Notes under the pieces: generated by a model
What the model saw: the letters and a program-made list of their open reading frames with translations, nothing else
What the model was told of the DNA's origin: nothing
Database searches by the model: none
Shown here: positions 25,244 to 36,045 of the stretch, in pieces
How positions within the stretch are numbered: position 1 is the first letter of the stretch
Layout: every line of letters starts with the position of its first letter
Position numbers and translations under genes: made by a program
Assembly (NCBI RefSeq): GCF_902686445.1
Contig: NC_062218.1
Coordinates: 14,669,015 to 14,733,014 of the forward strand
DNA: 64,000 nucleotides
Origin: Sciurus carolinensis
Taxonomy: Eukaryota > Chordata > Mammalia > Rodentia > Sciuridae
Direction: 5' to 3'

Positions 25244-26044
25244 GAAAACACACAGAGGATTCAATGAGACCCTGAGTAAGTGCCTAATAAGTGTCCTCTG
25301 CTATTGTTGTTCCTGTTAGTTTTAGAGGTTCCTAGTTATAGATGAATCTGAGGAAACTTCCAAAAGTTCATCAATGACTCAACTGCCCTTGCTTGGTGCT
25401 CTCTGCCACCGCTTAGCATCATGCAGTAACGGTAGGGAGTGGGACTCTCCCCAGCTGCCAGGACAGCTTAGTCTCACAGCATGCCAGGTCAACCAGAAGT
25501 CCCATGGCACCACTGAATCATGTGGAATTCCATCAACAGTGGTCTTTAACAAACAGCAATCTCTAATGCAAGGAAATCACTCAGCATAGTCTTATTTCTA
25601 ATCATTAATCTGGATTAACAGAGCTGATGAGCAAATACTGGGACATGTCACTTAATGGTTGAACAGCCTGGTCCAGAGTGTTAACTTCTTCATTGGTAAG
25701 AATGTCACTGCTGAAGCCTCAGGACGAACCTGTCTAGCCCAGATTCCATCAGGAACCACGTCCAGAGGCCTTAATTCCGCATCAGGTCAGCTAGTGCTCA
25801 ACAAATTATCCACTTAGTAAATTCATTTGTAACCAGCAGATAGTGATGCCAACTCTTGATCTAACAAAGTAAATATACCATTTGGAGTTCCAAGGACTCC
25901 TTACTAAAATTACATCCAAATAATAAGCAGGTCATACATGACATTAAAGTTCATCTAGCCTAATTAATTAATTAATTTTTTGGAAAAAAGTTCATATAGC
26001 CAGATGTCTTGTACACTTAGTCTTCCAATGTTAAAAAAGCAACA
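25244..26044. other. Intronic DNA, no gene seen
   Basis: A short MIR-like tail (GTAAGTGCCTAATAAGTG) at about 25275; otherwise nothing supportable. Confidence 0.45.
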
Positions 26045-26140
26045 AAGGCTGAAAGGGAAGCTCAGTGGGCAAAGTGTGTGCTGAGCACGTGCGAGGCCCT
26101 GGCTTCAATCTCTAACACTGGGAAAAAAAGAAGAAAAAAC
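26045..26140 (+). mobile_element. ID SINE, diverged
   Basis: GGGAAGCTCAGTGGGCAAAG, then GTGCGAGGCCCTGGCTTCAATC and an A-rich tail. Confidence 0.78.
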
Positions 26141-27032
26141 AATGAAGTCAATGAAAAATCAGATTAAACTATTTTCTTTTATCCTCCTCCTGATAGGACA
26201 GAAAAATCGGCAAGGAAAAACATGGAAAGAAGTCACTCCTAAACCACAAATTAAATCAGGAACCTTAAGAAGACCCAACTGTTTCAATCATGCCTGAAGG
26301 TTTAATGAGAAGAGTAAAAGTGTGAACTTGTAAGTCATCCTATTTTCAACAAACAACTAAGTGCAGATTCAATAGCCCCTACCCAAATTTGCAAAGGGCT
26401 TGCCAGTGGTTGGCAAGAAAAACACATGCTTGGTGAAAATTAGGCAGAAAGAAAAATCACACACTCATCAAAACTGGGAGAAATGGAAAAGAAAAAAGGT
26501 GTGGAGCTTGCTAGCGAGGTTCACTGACTCCACTCAAAGAGGCTGCCTCTGCATTATCAGGGCTGGTAACCTAAGTGTTTGGTAATTAACGAAAATAACA
26601 AAGGGCAAGAGGAGGTTCAGCAAGTAGACTACAGATTGCCAATGCTGGCCCCTCTATCCGTCGTCCATCTCAGAAATACACGTATCGGGTTCCGGCACTC
26701 TTTGCCAAACTGGTCCTTTGGTCCATGCCTTTCCGTCTTAGGATAAGTGGAAATGCATCAGCAAGAAGGTCTAGAAAATCCAACTGCAAGCCAACTACTC
26801 ACTAATGCCATAAAAATCAATGTTGGAATAAAAGAACTAAGATACCATCAGAGATAACCAAGATAAACTAAAAGTAACAAAGATAATAAAAATAATAAAA
26901 ATCAGATGAATGCATTATTCACAGACACTCCAAAAAGGACACCACAGGAAATTTCTTCAGCAGTGATGATTTTACCTAAAAATACAGACGATTAAAATAA
27001 CAAATTAAAAGAGTGCAGAATCTTACAGAAAC
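26141..27032. other. Intronic DNA, A-rich
   Basis: No gene, splice site pair or repeat I can support. A-rich stretch near 26860-26905. Confidence 0.5.
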
Positions 27033-27044
27033 AAGCCAATCTTT

Positions 27045-27355
27045 TCTTCTTTTTGGTTCTAGGGATTGAACCCAGGGGCACTTAACCACTGAGCCACATC
27101 CCCAGTCCCCCCCCTTTTTTTTTTGGGTGCTGGGGATCGAACCCAGGGCCTTGTGCTTACAAGGCAAGCACTCTACCGACTGAGCTATCTCCCCAGCCCC
27201 TCCAGCACTTTTTTAAAATTTTTTATTAAGTGATAGGGTCTTGCTAAGTTGCTTAGGGGCTCACTAAGTTGCTGAGGCTGGCTTTGAACTTGCCATCCTC
27301 TTGCCTCAGCCTCCTGAGCTGCTAGGATCACAGGCATGCGCCACTGTACCAGGGT
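27045..27355 (-). mobile_element. MEN-type SINE carrying a nested ID element
   Basis: Reverse MEN (ID half from 27056, B1 half ending GCGCCACTGTACCAGGG) flanked by the 12-bp duplication AAGCCAATCTTT at 27033-27044 and 27356-27367. It is split at 27115-27198 by a second, better-preserved ID element. Confidence 0.93.
27115..27198 (-). mobile_element. ID SINE with intact pol III boxes
   Basis: Reverse ID element with a T-run on its left (its A tail). Read on the minus strand it has TAGCTCAGTCGG (A box, 27187-27176) and GGTTCGATCCC (B box, 27143-27133). Both are close to tRNA consensus, which fits a recent copy. It lies inside the MEN element. Confidence 0.92.
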
Positions 27356-27373
27356 AAGCCAATCTTTATCCAG

Positions 27374-27571
27374 GTTTCTCAGTCTTGACACTGCTAACAT
27401 TTTGGATCAGGTCAGTCTTTGTTGAGGGAGCTGCCCTGTGCAATCTAGGGTGCTTAGAGCATCCTTGGTTCCTAACACAGTAGACACTAGTTGTATCCTC
27501 CCCACATTGGTAGTTAACGACCAAAAATGTCTCCAGATATTGCTAAATATCGAGACAAAATTGAGTACTGC
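27374..27571 (-). mobile_element. MER5-type hAT transposon relic
   Basis: TCTCAGTCTTGACACTGCTAAC, TTTGTTGAGGGAGCTGCCC, CCAAAAATGTCTCCAGATATTG are reverse MER5A wording. Confidence 0.88.
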
Positions 27572-27831
27572 TATTCCATATAAAGCATTACTCTAACCCC
27601 ACCCTGATGATGTATCCACCCCTAGGCAATATCCAGGCGGCACACTTTATCGCAGAGAATATATCTGTTGATCTAACTATGCTAATAATTTCTTTTTAAA
27701 CTATAAAATCTATATTCCTTAGGAATGAAAAACATGAACAGCTACCAAGTATCACTACCTTAACTGAATTACAACTATGAAAAGTTGACTTAAATGTAAA
27801 CCATTCATTATCTTTTAAAACCTCACACTGG

Positions 27832-27926
27832 GGCCTGGGCTGTAACTCAGTGGCAAAGCACTTGCCTACCATGCACAAGACCCTGGGTTCAACCTCCAGC
27901 AACGAATGGAAAAGAAAAAAAAAAAT
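27832..27926 (+). mobile_element. ID SINE
   Basis: GGGCCTGGGCTGTAACTCAG, AAAGCACTTGCCTACCATGC, TGGGTTCAACCTCCAGC and an A-rich tail. Confidence 0.9.
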
Positions 27927-28569
27927 GGTAGTGGAATCAATTTCCAAAATAGTTTAAAATTTTTATCACTAAACTTGATTAAAACAGCACTTTTATCTAG
28001 TTCTGGTGAGGAAGGTGTGAACAGACCACAACCACAATGCTGTGACAACCGCCAGTCATTTACATGAACCAAGTGGACATAAGTGTCAGCTCAGCAAATT
28101 ACAAGCAAGATTTATAAACTGCATGGAATCCAAAGCAAACACAGTCTATGGGAATCTGAAGTTTACTAAAAACAGACTACAGTCCAGAAAAATGATTTAG
28201 GAAATTCAGTGTGACCTGAGCATTCAGTAGGGACGCTCCCCGGACACATACAAAAACTACTGGAACTATTCTTTGAATCTTTTCCCTGAACAGAATTCCT
28301 TAAGCCTACCACTCAGCTGCAGCCACCACAAAACAGCAGGAACTCTGTTTTTGCTTTGCTTTGTTTACAAGAAAATTTCTATTCCTTGCTCCAGTCACTG
28401 ACAAAAAATAGGGATTTCTTCTTGGGCTTGTATCTCAGGATGCTGGTCCACTTTGTATGGAGAAGCAAATACACATTCCTGCAGATTTCCACAGATTCCA
28501 CTTTCATCTCCTTTACAAACTTGCACAAACTCCAAATGAATTCATGTTTCCACGCAGCTAGACCCCTTC
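27927..28569. other. Intronic DNA, no gene seen
   Basis: No supported feature. Confidence 0.5.
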
Positions 28570-28758
28570 CAAATCCCAGTTCTACCACTTCCCAGTGGTG
28601 TGAACTTGGGTACATAACTTCCCGTTTCTGTCTTCTCATATATAAAAAGGAGATAAAAACCATACCAACTGCAGAGGACTATGGGACAGATTAAGTGAAT
28701 TCATACATGTACAGATGTAGCGCAGTCCCAGGCTGTGGTAAGTGTTCAGTAAATTTTT
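28570..28758 (+). mobile_element. MIR SINE relic
   Basis: CAGTTCTACCACTTCCCAG, GTGAACTTGGGTACATAAC, TTCTCATATATAAAAAGGAG, GTAAGTGTTCAGTAAATTT follow the whole MIR in order. Confidence 0.8.
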
Positions 28759-28778
28759 ACAAGTCAAAAAACTGGATA

Positions 28779-29007
28779 GGCCAGGTGTAGTAGTGCACGC
28801 CTGTAATCCCAGCAGCAGCTCGGGAGACTAAGGCAGGAGGATCACAAGTTCAAAGCCAGTCTCAGCAATGGTGAGGCACTAAGCAACTCCCTGAGACCCT
28901 GTCTCTAATATAATACAAAGCAGGGCTGGGCATGTGACTCAGTGGTAGAGTGCCCCTGACTTCAATCCCCAGTACCACAAAACAAACTAACAAACAAAAA
29001 ACCAACT
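28779..29007 (+). mobile_element. MEN-type (B1-ID) SINE
   Basis: GGCCAGGTGTAGTAGTGCAC, GGCAGGAGGATCACAAG, then GGGCTGGGCATGTGACTCAG to TCAATCCCCAGTACC, plus a (CAAA)-rich tail. Confidence 0.93.
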
Positions 29008-30570
29008 GACAGAAGGAAATGCAGACTCACTGAGGCTAAACTGCCAGCACAATGGCTGAGCCACAGGTAGATTTGTACTCATTCAGATTTGCACCAAAAC
29101 CTCTGCACCCCATCAAATCTTTAGTACACATATTTTCTTCCTTTGACAAATACACTGCTGCCAAGTTAAAGAACACTGCTATTACACAGAATTTTTTTTT
29201 AAAGGTAATTTTGTCCTAAACTGAACTGTGACAAAGACAAGATATACCCTCCTTTTTAATACTCCTCTAAAATTATGCTTTTCATGAGGGAATAGCTGCT
29301 CAACTGCATCAAACATTTCATAAGACAAAAGAAAACTCTCATGTGGGTCTTTAATTCTTCTGAGGCTATCTAATTTCATTTCACACGCACACGGCCAACT
29401 CTAAAGACTCACATTTAGGGACCTGGTGGAGGTTTAAAAGCCAACGGGGATTTTAAGAGACTCAGTACAAAAAATCTGAGTTGTTATGTTTCTGACCCCA
29501 TCATTTCATGGTAGAGTTTAGATGAAGTAACATTGCTATCTGTGCTGAAGAATAAAAGGAATCTACTGGAAATCTCAAAGATAACATGAAAATAAAGTCA
29601 CATTCCTGCTAAACGCCCTCTTAACTCCTTGAAAGGAGGCTTCTCTGTTTCAGAAGCACATTTTCTTAAAATACAAACAATACATATGCACAGCCCACAA
29701 GCGTGCTGCAGCCAGGCTACAAGCATTTTTGCTCCCTGTTTGCATTCTCAGAACTGATCACTTATGTTTTAATTTTCTATGGTAAAATACTGGAAAATAA
29801 TAAGGATGACAAAAAGACAGCTGCATAAATTACCCTTCACAACATAGGCAAGGAGTCCCTGATTTGTTTACTCCTCAAAATACAGTACGGTAAAAACCTA
29901 GCCCTAATTTCATAAGGAAGGGCATATTTTATCAAATGTTCTTTTTCCTAACAGATACTTTAAAAATAAGAAGAGATCCCATCTTTTTAAGTATTTTATA
30001 GGAAAGATGAACTGGCCTTATGTAAAAGAAGTGACTACAGTTTTAGAATCTACAACACAGTAAGTAACTGAATTTAACCAGATCTGCCCTAAGGTAAGAA
30101 GGAAATTGTTACAGCTCAGAAACTCCATCACCATGAGGAAATCAGAGAATTTCAGTAGTTCTCAAGGTCTGAAAAAAAAAAATATCAATGCAAGAATTTA
30201 CAATCTGTACCTGAACTTCATAACCTTGAAGTTGAATCTGGCACCTATTTTTGAGAAGACTCCCTAAAGAAGGAAAATCTTGGCAACACAATTCCTGACA
30301 GACAAAACATCCCTCTGATGACCCCATGCCCACAAGGCAAGGCTGTGTGAGATGGTGGGGAGGCTGCTTCCAGCTCTTATCTTCTCAGAAAACGGTCAGC
30401 AGTTCAAAAACAAGGCTGTCTGAAGATTCTGCTTCTCTTTAGCAAATAGCTTATTTACTAGATTTAGGCAACAACCTTTGGCAACACAGTCTTGGTAAAG
30501 ACTTCATTTTCCCATGCCAACCGCTGTAAGTGCCTCAGCCAGGAACCATGAAGCTCCGATGCTCTATCAT
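29008..30570. other. Intronic DNA, AT-rich, no recognised repeat
   Basis: About 1.5 kb without a confident transposon or open frame of interest. Confidence 0.5.
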
Positions 30571-30580
30571 GCGCGCGCGT

Positions 30581-30614
<34 letters not shown>
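30571..30614 (+). repeat. (GC)n(GT)(CA)n alternating purine-pyrimidine tract
   Basis: GCGCGCGCGTG followed by about 17 CA units: 44 bp of uninterrupted purine-pyrimidine alternation. Confidence 0.95.
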
Positions 30615-30616
<2 letters not shown>

Positions 30617-30617
30617 C

Positions 30618-30955
30618 ATACACAGGGGGCATCTGCAACCCCAGGTTCTGTAGCTACGGATTCCACCAACCATGGTTCAAAAACACTGAAAACAAAACAA
30701 TAAAGCAGTCTGTACTAAATGCATGCAAACTCTTTTCTTCTTGTCACTGTTCCCTGAACAACAGTTTAACAATGACTGACACAGCATTTACATTGTATTT
30801 AGTATCACAAGTAATCCAGAGATGACAAAGTATTTCAAGGATGTGCACAGGTTAACAGTGCCATGTTATATAGGGACTTGAGCATCACAGGGTTTTGGTA
30901 TCAGAGGGGATCCTAAAACCAATCCCCGTGAACACTGAAGGACAACTTATGTTAG
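30618..30955 (+). mobile_element. Tigger-type (MER2-like) DNA transposon relic
   Basis: Starts near GGCATCTGCAACCCCAGGTTC and CGGATTCCACCAACCATGG, passes CAGCATTTACATTGTATTTAG and GGGACTTGAGCATCACAGGG, and ends CCTAAAACCAATCCCCGTGAAC. This is the known order of MER2-like non-autonomous Tigger copies. No transposase remains. Confidence 0.78.
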
Positions 30956-30957
30956 AC

Positions 30958-30960
<3 letters not shown>

Positions 30961-30990
<30 letters not shown>
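30961..30990 (+). repeat. (CA)n microsatellite
   Basis: About 15 CA units immediately after the Tigger relic. Confidence 0.95.
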
Positions 30991-30993
<3 letters not shown>

Positions 30994-32020
30994 GCTAATT
31001 TAAATCAAAGTCTTTCTCTTTTTCATAGCTGAGAGATACCAGCTCACATATCTGTTGTGTTGCTGAAACACTAGACACACTTTACACACACACGTGGGCA
31101 AACAAACAAGGGCAATTGGATGTTTTTCATATAAAACAAGAGTGTTCCAAAGAAAATTAGTATGTAGAGGAATTTTTTGACTTGACTTTGACAGACAATC
31201 TCAGTGGTAAGAGCAGAATACAGGGTGTCTCCCCCGGGCTCAGAACCAATCTCAACTAAGATTTTAATTACAAATGGGAAAGACAGCAAGATGGGCAGGG
31301 AGGCGGGCTGGTGGAGACAAGAGGACAGCAGGCCAGCTCAGAAACTGGCAGTCATGGTAAAGGTAGGTCAGACAGTTCCAGGACTGGGAGAGGCGGAGGC
31401 AGCCCCACCCCTGGCTGATCAGGTGGCCCTCACCTGGTGTAGTAAAAAAGTGAAAGAAAACACTGCACTCTCCTGGGGTTTGCCTCTCTTTCAAGATTTT
31501 TGAGGGTCTGGTTTGGGTTTGGTTTTGCCTGCACCCCACAAGCATCTCTTCTTTCAAAGAATGAGGCCAGAGGCAATCAGAAGCAGGCCATAAGAAAAGC
31601 CCCTGTCCAGCATGAAATAACCAGAAAAGTACTCCCCTAGCTGCCCTACTGGCCATTCCTCCCCAGCAGAGCACCAGCGCACCAGAGTCTGGAAGGATCT
31701 GAAGGACTACGCGCATGCTCGGAGCAGGTTCCTCGGGAACACCTGGTTCTGAAAGCTGAGAAGCGCCACCCGCTCCCACAGAGTGGCAAACCTTTGGAGG
31801 AGTCTGTCCCATGCCTTCTCAACTTTTTCTTGTCACACATCTTTTCATGAGGACAATCCACTCACTGTCACCACCACTATTATGTCTGAGTCAAAGAGAC
31901 TTTGTTCACAGAAGTCCTGGTTCACATCCAAGAAATCCCCTGTCACTTGGTCCTGCTGAGATGCTAATGAGTGACGGGACATCCTGTTGCATTGTGTTCA
32001 GGGTCCCCAGAAGTGCTGTC
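30991..32020. other. Intronic DNA, no gene seen
   Basis: Contains a 182-codon minus-strand open frame (31264-31812) with no recognisable motif; treated as chance. No confident repeats. Confidence 0.45.
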
Positions 32021-32127
32021 CAGAGCTGGGGTGCAGCTCAGTAGTACAGTGCTTGCCCCGTGTGCCTGAAGAGGCCCTGGATTTGACCTCCAGCACCACA
32101 AATTAAAAAAAAAAAAAAAAAAAAAAA
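32021..32127 (+). mobile_element. ID SINE with long A tail
   Basis: GAGCTGGGGTGCAGCTCAG, GTGCTTGCCCCGTGTGCC, then an A-run of about 22 at 32106-32127. Confidence 0.9.
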
Positions 32128-32147
32128 GAAATGTAAAGAATTCTTGT

Positions 32148-32322
32148 TGACTGGAGACTGAGGCAGGAGGATGGCAAATTCAAAGCCAGCCTCAGCAACT
32201 TAGCAAGACCTTGTCTCAAAATTTTAAAAAAATCTAAATTTTTTAAAAAGAGCTAGGGATGTGGATCAGTGATTAAGCACCCCTGGAACCCCAAAATAGA
32301 TAAATAAAATAAAAATAAAGAA
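32148..32322 (+). mobile_element. MEN-type SINE, 5'-truncated
   Basis: Starts mid-B1 (GAGACTGAGGCAGGAGGATG), then a degraded ID half (GCTAGGGATGTGGATCAG) and an A-rich tail. Confidence 0.85.
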
Positions 32323-32382
32323 GTCTTGTCTATGGCAAACTCTAGCATCCATCTGCTCACCTGGCTATTCCATGTGGGGCTG

Positions 32383-33096
32383 CTTTTTTTTTGTTTTGTT
32401 TTGTTTTCTGTTTATTTATTTATTTATTATCATAAACAAATGGGATACATTTTGATTCTCTGTACATGGAGTAAAGGCATACCATTAGTGTAATCATAAA
32501 TTTACACAGGGCAATGTTGTTTGATTCATTCTGTCATTTTTTCCCCCTTCCCCCCTCCCCACCCACCCCTCTTTTCCCTCAATACAGTCCTTCCTTCCTC
32601 CATTCTTGCCCCCCTCCCTAACCCTAACCCTAAACCTAACCCTAACCCTAACGCTAACCCCTCCCACCCCCCATTATATGTCATCATCCGCTTATCAGCG
32701 AGATCATTCGTCCTTTGGTTTTTTGAGATTGGCTTATCTCACTTAGCATGATATTCTCCAATTTCATCCATTTGCCTGCAAATGCCATAATTTTATCATT
32801 CTTAAGGCGGAGTAATATTCCATTGTATATATATGCCACAGTTTCTTTATCCATTCATCAACTGAAGGACATCTAGGTTGGTTCCACAATCTGGCTATGG
32901 TGAATTGAGTAGCAATGAACACTGATGTGGCTGTATCTCTGTAGTATGCTGATTTTAAGTCCTTTGGGTATAGGCCAAGGAGTTGGATAGCTGGGTCAAA
33001 TGGTGGTTCCATTCCAAGCTTTCTGAGGAATCTCCATACTGCTTTCCAGAGTGGCTGCACTAATTTGCAGCCCCACCAGCAATGTGTACCTTTTTC
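32383..33096 (-). mobile_element. Young L1 insertion, 5'-truncated, with telomere-like 3' UTR
   Basis: Reading right to left: the end of L1 ORF2 (a terminal part of the 98-codon frame at 33060-32764, including [19 protein letters not shown]), then a C/T-rich 3' UTR (G/A-rich in the sense strand), AATAAA-like TTTATT units at 32411-32433 and a T-run. The target duplication CCATGTGG(G)GCTG is at 32370-32382 and 33097-33108, with one base difference. It is sense-oriented relative to MYO10. The intact phrases and duplication indicate recent insertion. Confidence 0.93.
32616..32662 (+). repeat. Telomere-like (CCCTAA)n tract inside L1 3' UTR
   Basis: CCCTAACCCTAACCCTAAAC is followed by further CCTAACCCTAACCCTAACG units: about seven hexamers, some with single changes, flanked by C-rich runs (CCCCCCTC and CCCTCCCACCCCCC). 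Confidence 0.95.
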
Positions 33097-33539
33097 CCAT
33101 GTGGGCTGTTTTAACTGTCAGCTCAAAGGAGCTAGATCCCAATAGCCCAATCATGCAAGTTCCTGAAGTTTCCATTTCAGGTAAAGAGACCAAGTCTAGG
33201 CATTCCTTAATCTGTACTATGATGAGCAAGAGTTCAAAATGCATCAGGTCTGACCAAATCTACATCAAACTTGAGAAATAAAGTTGGAAATCAAAAAGTT
33301 CTTGGAAAACAGCACTTGTTTAGGAGAATAGCAAGGACAGCCAGGAGCATCTGAGCTCTTTACAGCCATGGGACAGTGCTTTTACAGGGAACACTATGCA
33401 AATGACTGTCAGCCTCAGAATGATAATGGTGCACCACCAGATGTAAAAGCGTGCCTGAACAGGGACCGGCACTCGGAAACAGGATGGGCCACCACTGGCA
33501 CCCAGAGCATGGCGAAGGCTCTCAAGGGCAAAGAGTGAA

Positions 33540-33905
33540 AAAAGCTGAGGTGAGATACCGACTCAATGGCAAAATCATAGAGAAGACAGGTAAGCGGTTT
33601 CTGGGGGTTGAAGGGAGGGAGGGCAGGTCCACACAGCAGTGGGGGTGGGGACCGTGGAACAAAGGGTTTTTGTTATGACAGTGTGGCAGTCACTGCTTAG
33701 AACTACACACTACATAGAAAAATGAGTGTAAAACAAGTGAAAACTGAAGGGCTGGTGACTGCATAAATGTCAGTTCTGATACTGAACCACTATAATGTAA
33801 GATGTCACCACTAGGGACACTGGGGACAGATACACGGGAAGGATCTCTCTTACTGCTTGGTCAACTTCTAACTCAACTCTATACATTTTTAAAAAGTGAT
33901 TCCAG
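33540..33905 (+). mobile_element. L1M 3'-end fragment
   Basis: GTCAGTTCTGATACTGAACC, TATAATGTAAGATGTCACC, GATACACGGGAAGGATCTCTC, CTATACATTTTTAAAAAGTG match the tail of old L1M subfamilies. Antisense to MYO10. Confidence 0.78.
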
Positions 33906-34426
33906 AATAAAACTGCACAAAACACGCGGAGGAGAGGCCGTGACAGGCAACTCACCTTGCCAGGTCTCAAGGCTTTAGGAGAGAAGACAGCCCTCTTTTT
34001 CCCCCGAGAAGAACTGTCAGGGTACTTACTCAGTAGAACCAAATATTTCTCTAACGCTCTAGGGAGAGGATCTAAAAGAGCACTTGGGGTGAAAGAACCC
34101 AGACGGAACCAGCGGAAGCCTCAGGGCAGAGGGCACACTCTACCCGTGTTGACTAACTCGACACATGACTCAAATGGCAAGCTAGGACGAAAATGCCCAC
34201 GCCTCCTGGGGAGAATCTGGATCCCAAGTAGAACGCAACTTCAGCACTGATGAATGTGTGGTCCCATCACTCAAAGAGATGAAAACAATCAGGAAAGAGT
34301 AGAGATGGGCAAGGCTGAAAAAAGTGCTACTGAGACCTAAACTTAATCTACAGCCAGAAGAGTGTGGACCAAGCACAACAGCGCTCAATTGGAGACGACA
34401 TCCCCAGACTCGTGGGGGCTACCTGG
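33906..34426. other. Intronic DNA, no gene seen
   Basis: No supported feature. Confidence 0.5.
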
Positions 34427-34592
34427 TGATGTCTGGAGACACTTGCCTGTCATAATCTGGAGGTATGCAGTGCTACTGCACCTAGGGATTAGAGGACAGG
34501 GATGATGCTCAAAATCCTTCAATGCACAGGACAAGTCCCCACAACAAAGATTTAGTTGAAAACGTCAAGGACGTCAGGTTGAGAAGAACTTG
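34427..34592 (+). mobile_element. MER5-type hAT transposon relic
   Basis: GATGTCTGGAGACACTTGCC, AATGCACAGGACAAGTCCCC, ACAACAAAGATTTAG, GGTTGAGAAGAACTT in consensus order. Confidence 0.88.
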
Positions 34593-35283
34593 AGTGAGGG
34601 AACACTTGCCGGCATCTGAAAATCTGAGGTTGAAAAACCACCAGCAGGTGGTCCGCCTTGGCCTGTAGCTCAGGCCTATAGCAGTAAGTCAGAGAAGAAG
34701 ATGCTAAAAGAACCTAGCAGGGGCAGAAGTTAGTGCACCCAATCCAGGAGTTTTGTTTTGTTTCTGACCATCTGCACAGGTAGGTTTTGAGAACGTGTGC
34801 TCTTTTACCGCAGTAGTAAGATGGTCAGTCTCAGTGAGAGTACTAGTTATTTCAACCTTCACATTGATAAATCCCCCAGGGTCACATCATTATTTCCACC
34901 CATAATGTGGGTGGAAATAAACAGAAGCAAACCTGTCCTAAATGACAATGGAATACATTGTTAAAGGTGTTGTGTATTTTCACTTGGTACTCAATGCTTT
35001 CATTCTGAAGTCTATGGAAAGATTTCCTGGGTTAATAAATAATAAGCTTAAACATACCCATTACCTCCCGCCACACACATGACGGGTTCCAAGGTACTTA
35101 AATACCCACAGTCAGAATAGCAACCACATAATAATGATTGTTGCCCAGAGTTAACGCCAAGGACACTGCAAGACAAAAGAATGAAAATTAGAAGAAAAGT
35201 CCACACAAAACAACCCTCTAAGCAAACTGTCCAATGGCTCCCAGGTGAGAGTCATCCAAGTCTAATTCTGGATTGTTGTCTAG
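34593..35283. other. Intronic DNA, no gene seen
   Basis: A local inverted repeat around TTATTTCCACCCATAATGTGGGTGGAAATAA at 34890-34920 can form a short hairpin; otherwise featureless. Confidence 0.5.
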
Positions 35284-35364
35284 TTTTTGCAGAGCTGGGC
35301 ATTGAACCCAGGACCTCACCATGATAGGCAAGTGCTCTATCACTGAGCTACACCACCAGTCCCA
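35284..35364 (-). mobile_element. ID SINE
   Basis: GCTGGGCATTGAACCCAGGA, GGCAAGTGCTCTATCACTGA and GCTACACCACCAGTCCC are a reverse ID body. Confidence 0.88.
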
Positions 35365-35560
35365 TTCAGGTCCCTTGGGGGTGTTCTGGCCTTAGATAAA
35401 CATCAGAAACCAGGCTGGGATAGAGGGAGGGGTTAAGTCAATCAACAGACTTGCTTATAATTAACCAAGAAGCACAGAAGAGCCTAAGAGTGGACACATA
35501 AATCTAGGATCATGTGCTCACTTCCTACACCGACAGCGTGTTTCATCGAGACTCTCATGA

Positions 35561-35775
35561 AGCCAGGTGTGGTGGCGCACACCTCTAATCCCAGCACTTG
35601 GGGAAGCTGAGGCAGGAGGCTCGAGAGTTCAAAGCCAGCCTCAACAACGGCAAGGCACTAAGCAACTCAGTGAGACCCGTCTCTAAATAAAACACAAAAT
35701 AGGGTTGGGGATGTGGCTCAGTGGTTGAATACCCCTGAGTTCAATCCCAGGTACCCAGCCCCCTCCAAAAAAGGT
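35561..35775 (+). mobile_element. MEN-type (B1-ID) SINE, well preserved
   Basis: AGCCAGGTGTGGTGGCGCAC starts the B1 half and GGGTTGGGGATGTGGCTCAG to TTCAATCCCAGGTACC forms the ID half. TCTCATGA at 35553-35560 and 35776-35783 is the likely target duplication. One of the best examples of the squirrel composite here. Confidence 0.95.
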
Positions 35776-35899
35776 TCTCATGAGAAGCTACAAAATCCCC
35801 ATGACCATAAATACACCATGGTGGGGTATCTCAGCTGTGCTTCCTATAAGCTCTACTGACTCCTCTCTTAAGCTTTTGCTGCCAAATAGTGCAAGTCAA

Positions 35900-36045
35900 A
35901 ATGTACAAACCATTTGATCAAACAAATCCACTCCTGAAAAGTTTTATCTTCAAGAAACAGTCAGACAAGTGTGCAATGAACTAGATACAACAATGTTCAT
36001 GTGCTGTTATAAAAAGAAACATCTAGAAACAACCTAAAATGGTCA
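35900..36045 (+). mobile_element. L1M fragment, diverged
   Basis: ACCATTTGATCAAACAAATCC, CAATGTTCATGTGCTGTTAT, GAAACAACCTAAAATGGTC resemble old L1 ORF2-end sequence. Confidence 0.6.

Noticed and set aside
27115..27198. tRNA gene
   Set aside because: Has tRNA-like A and B boxes but cannot complete a cloverleaf and ends in an A tail; it is an ID SINE.
31264..31812. 182-codon minus-strand ORF
   Set aside because: Cys/Trp/Ser-rich with no family resemblance; overlapped by other chance frames.
32616..32662. Ancestral chromosome-fusion (interstitial telomere) site
   Set aside because: The hexamers lie inside an L1 3' UTR bounded by a target duplication, so retrotransposition explains them.
32764..33060. 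Functional L1 ORF2 protein
   Set aside because: Only the last part of ORF2 remains; the element is 5'-truncated and cannot code for a working protein.
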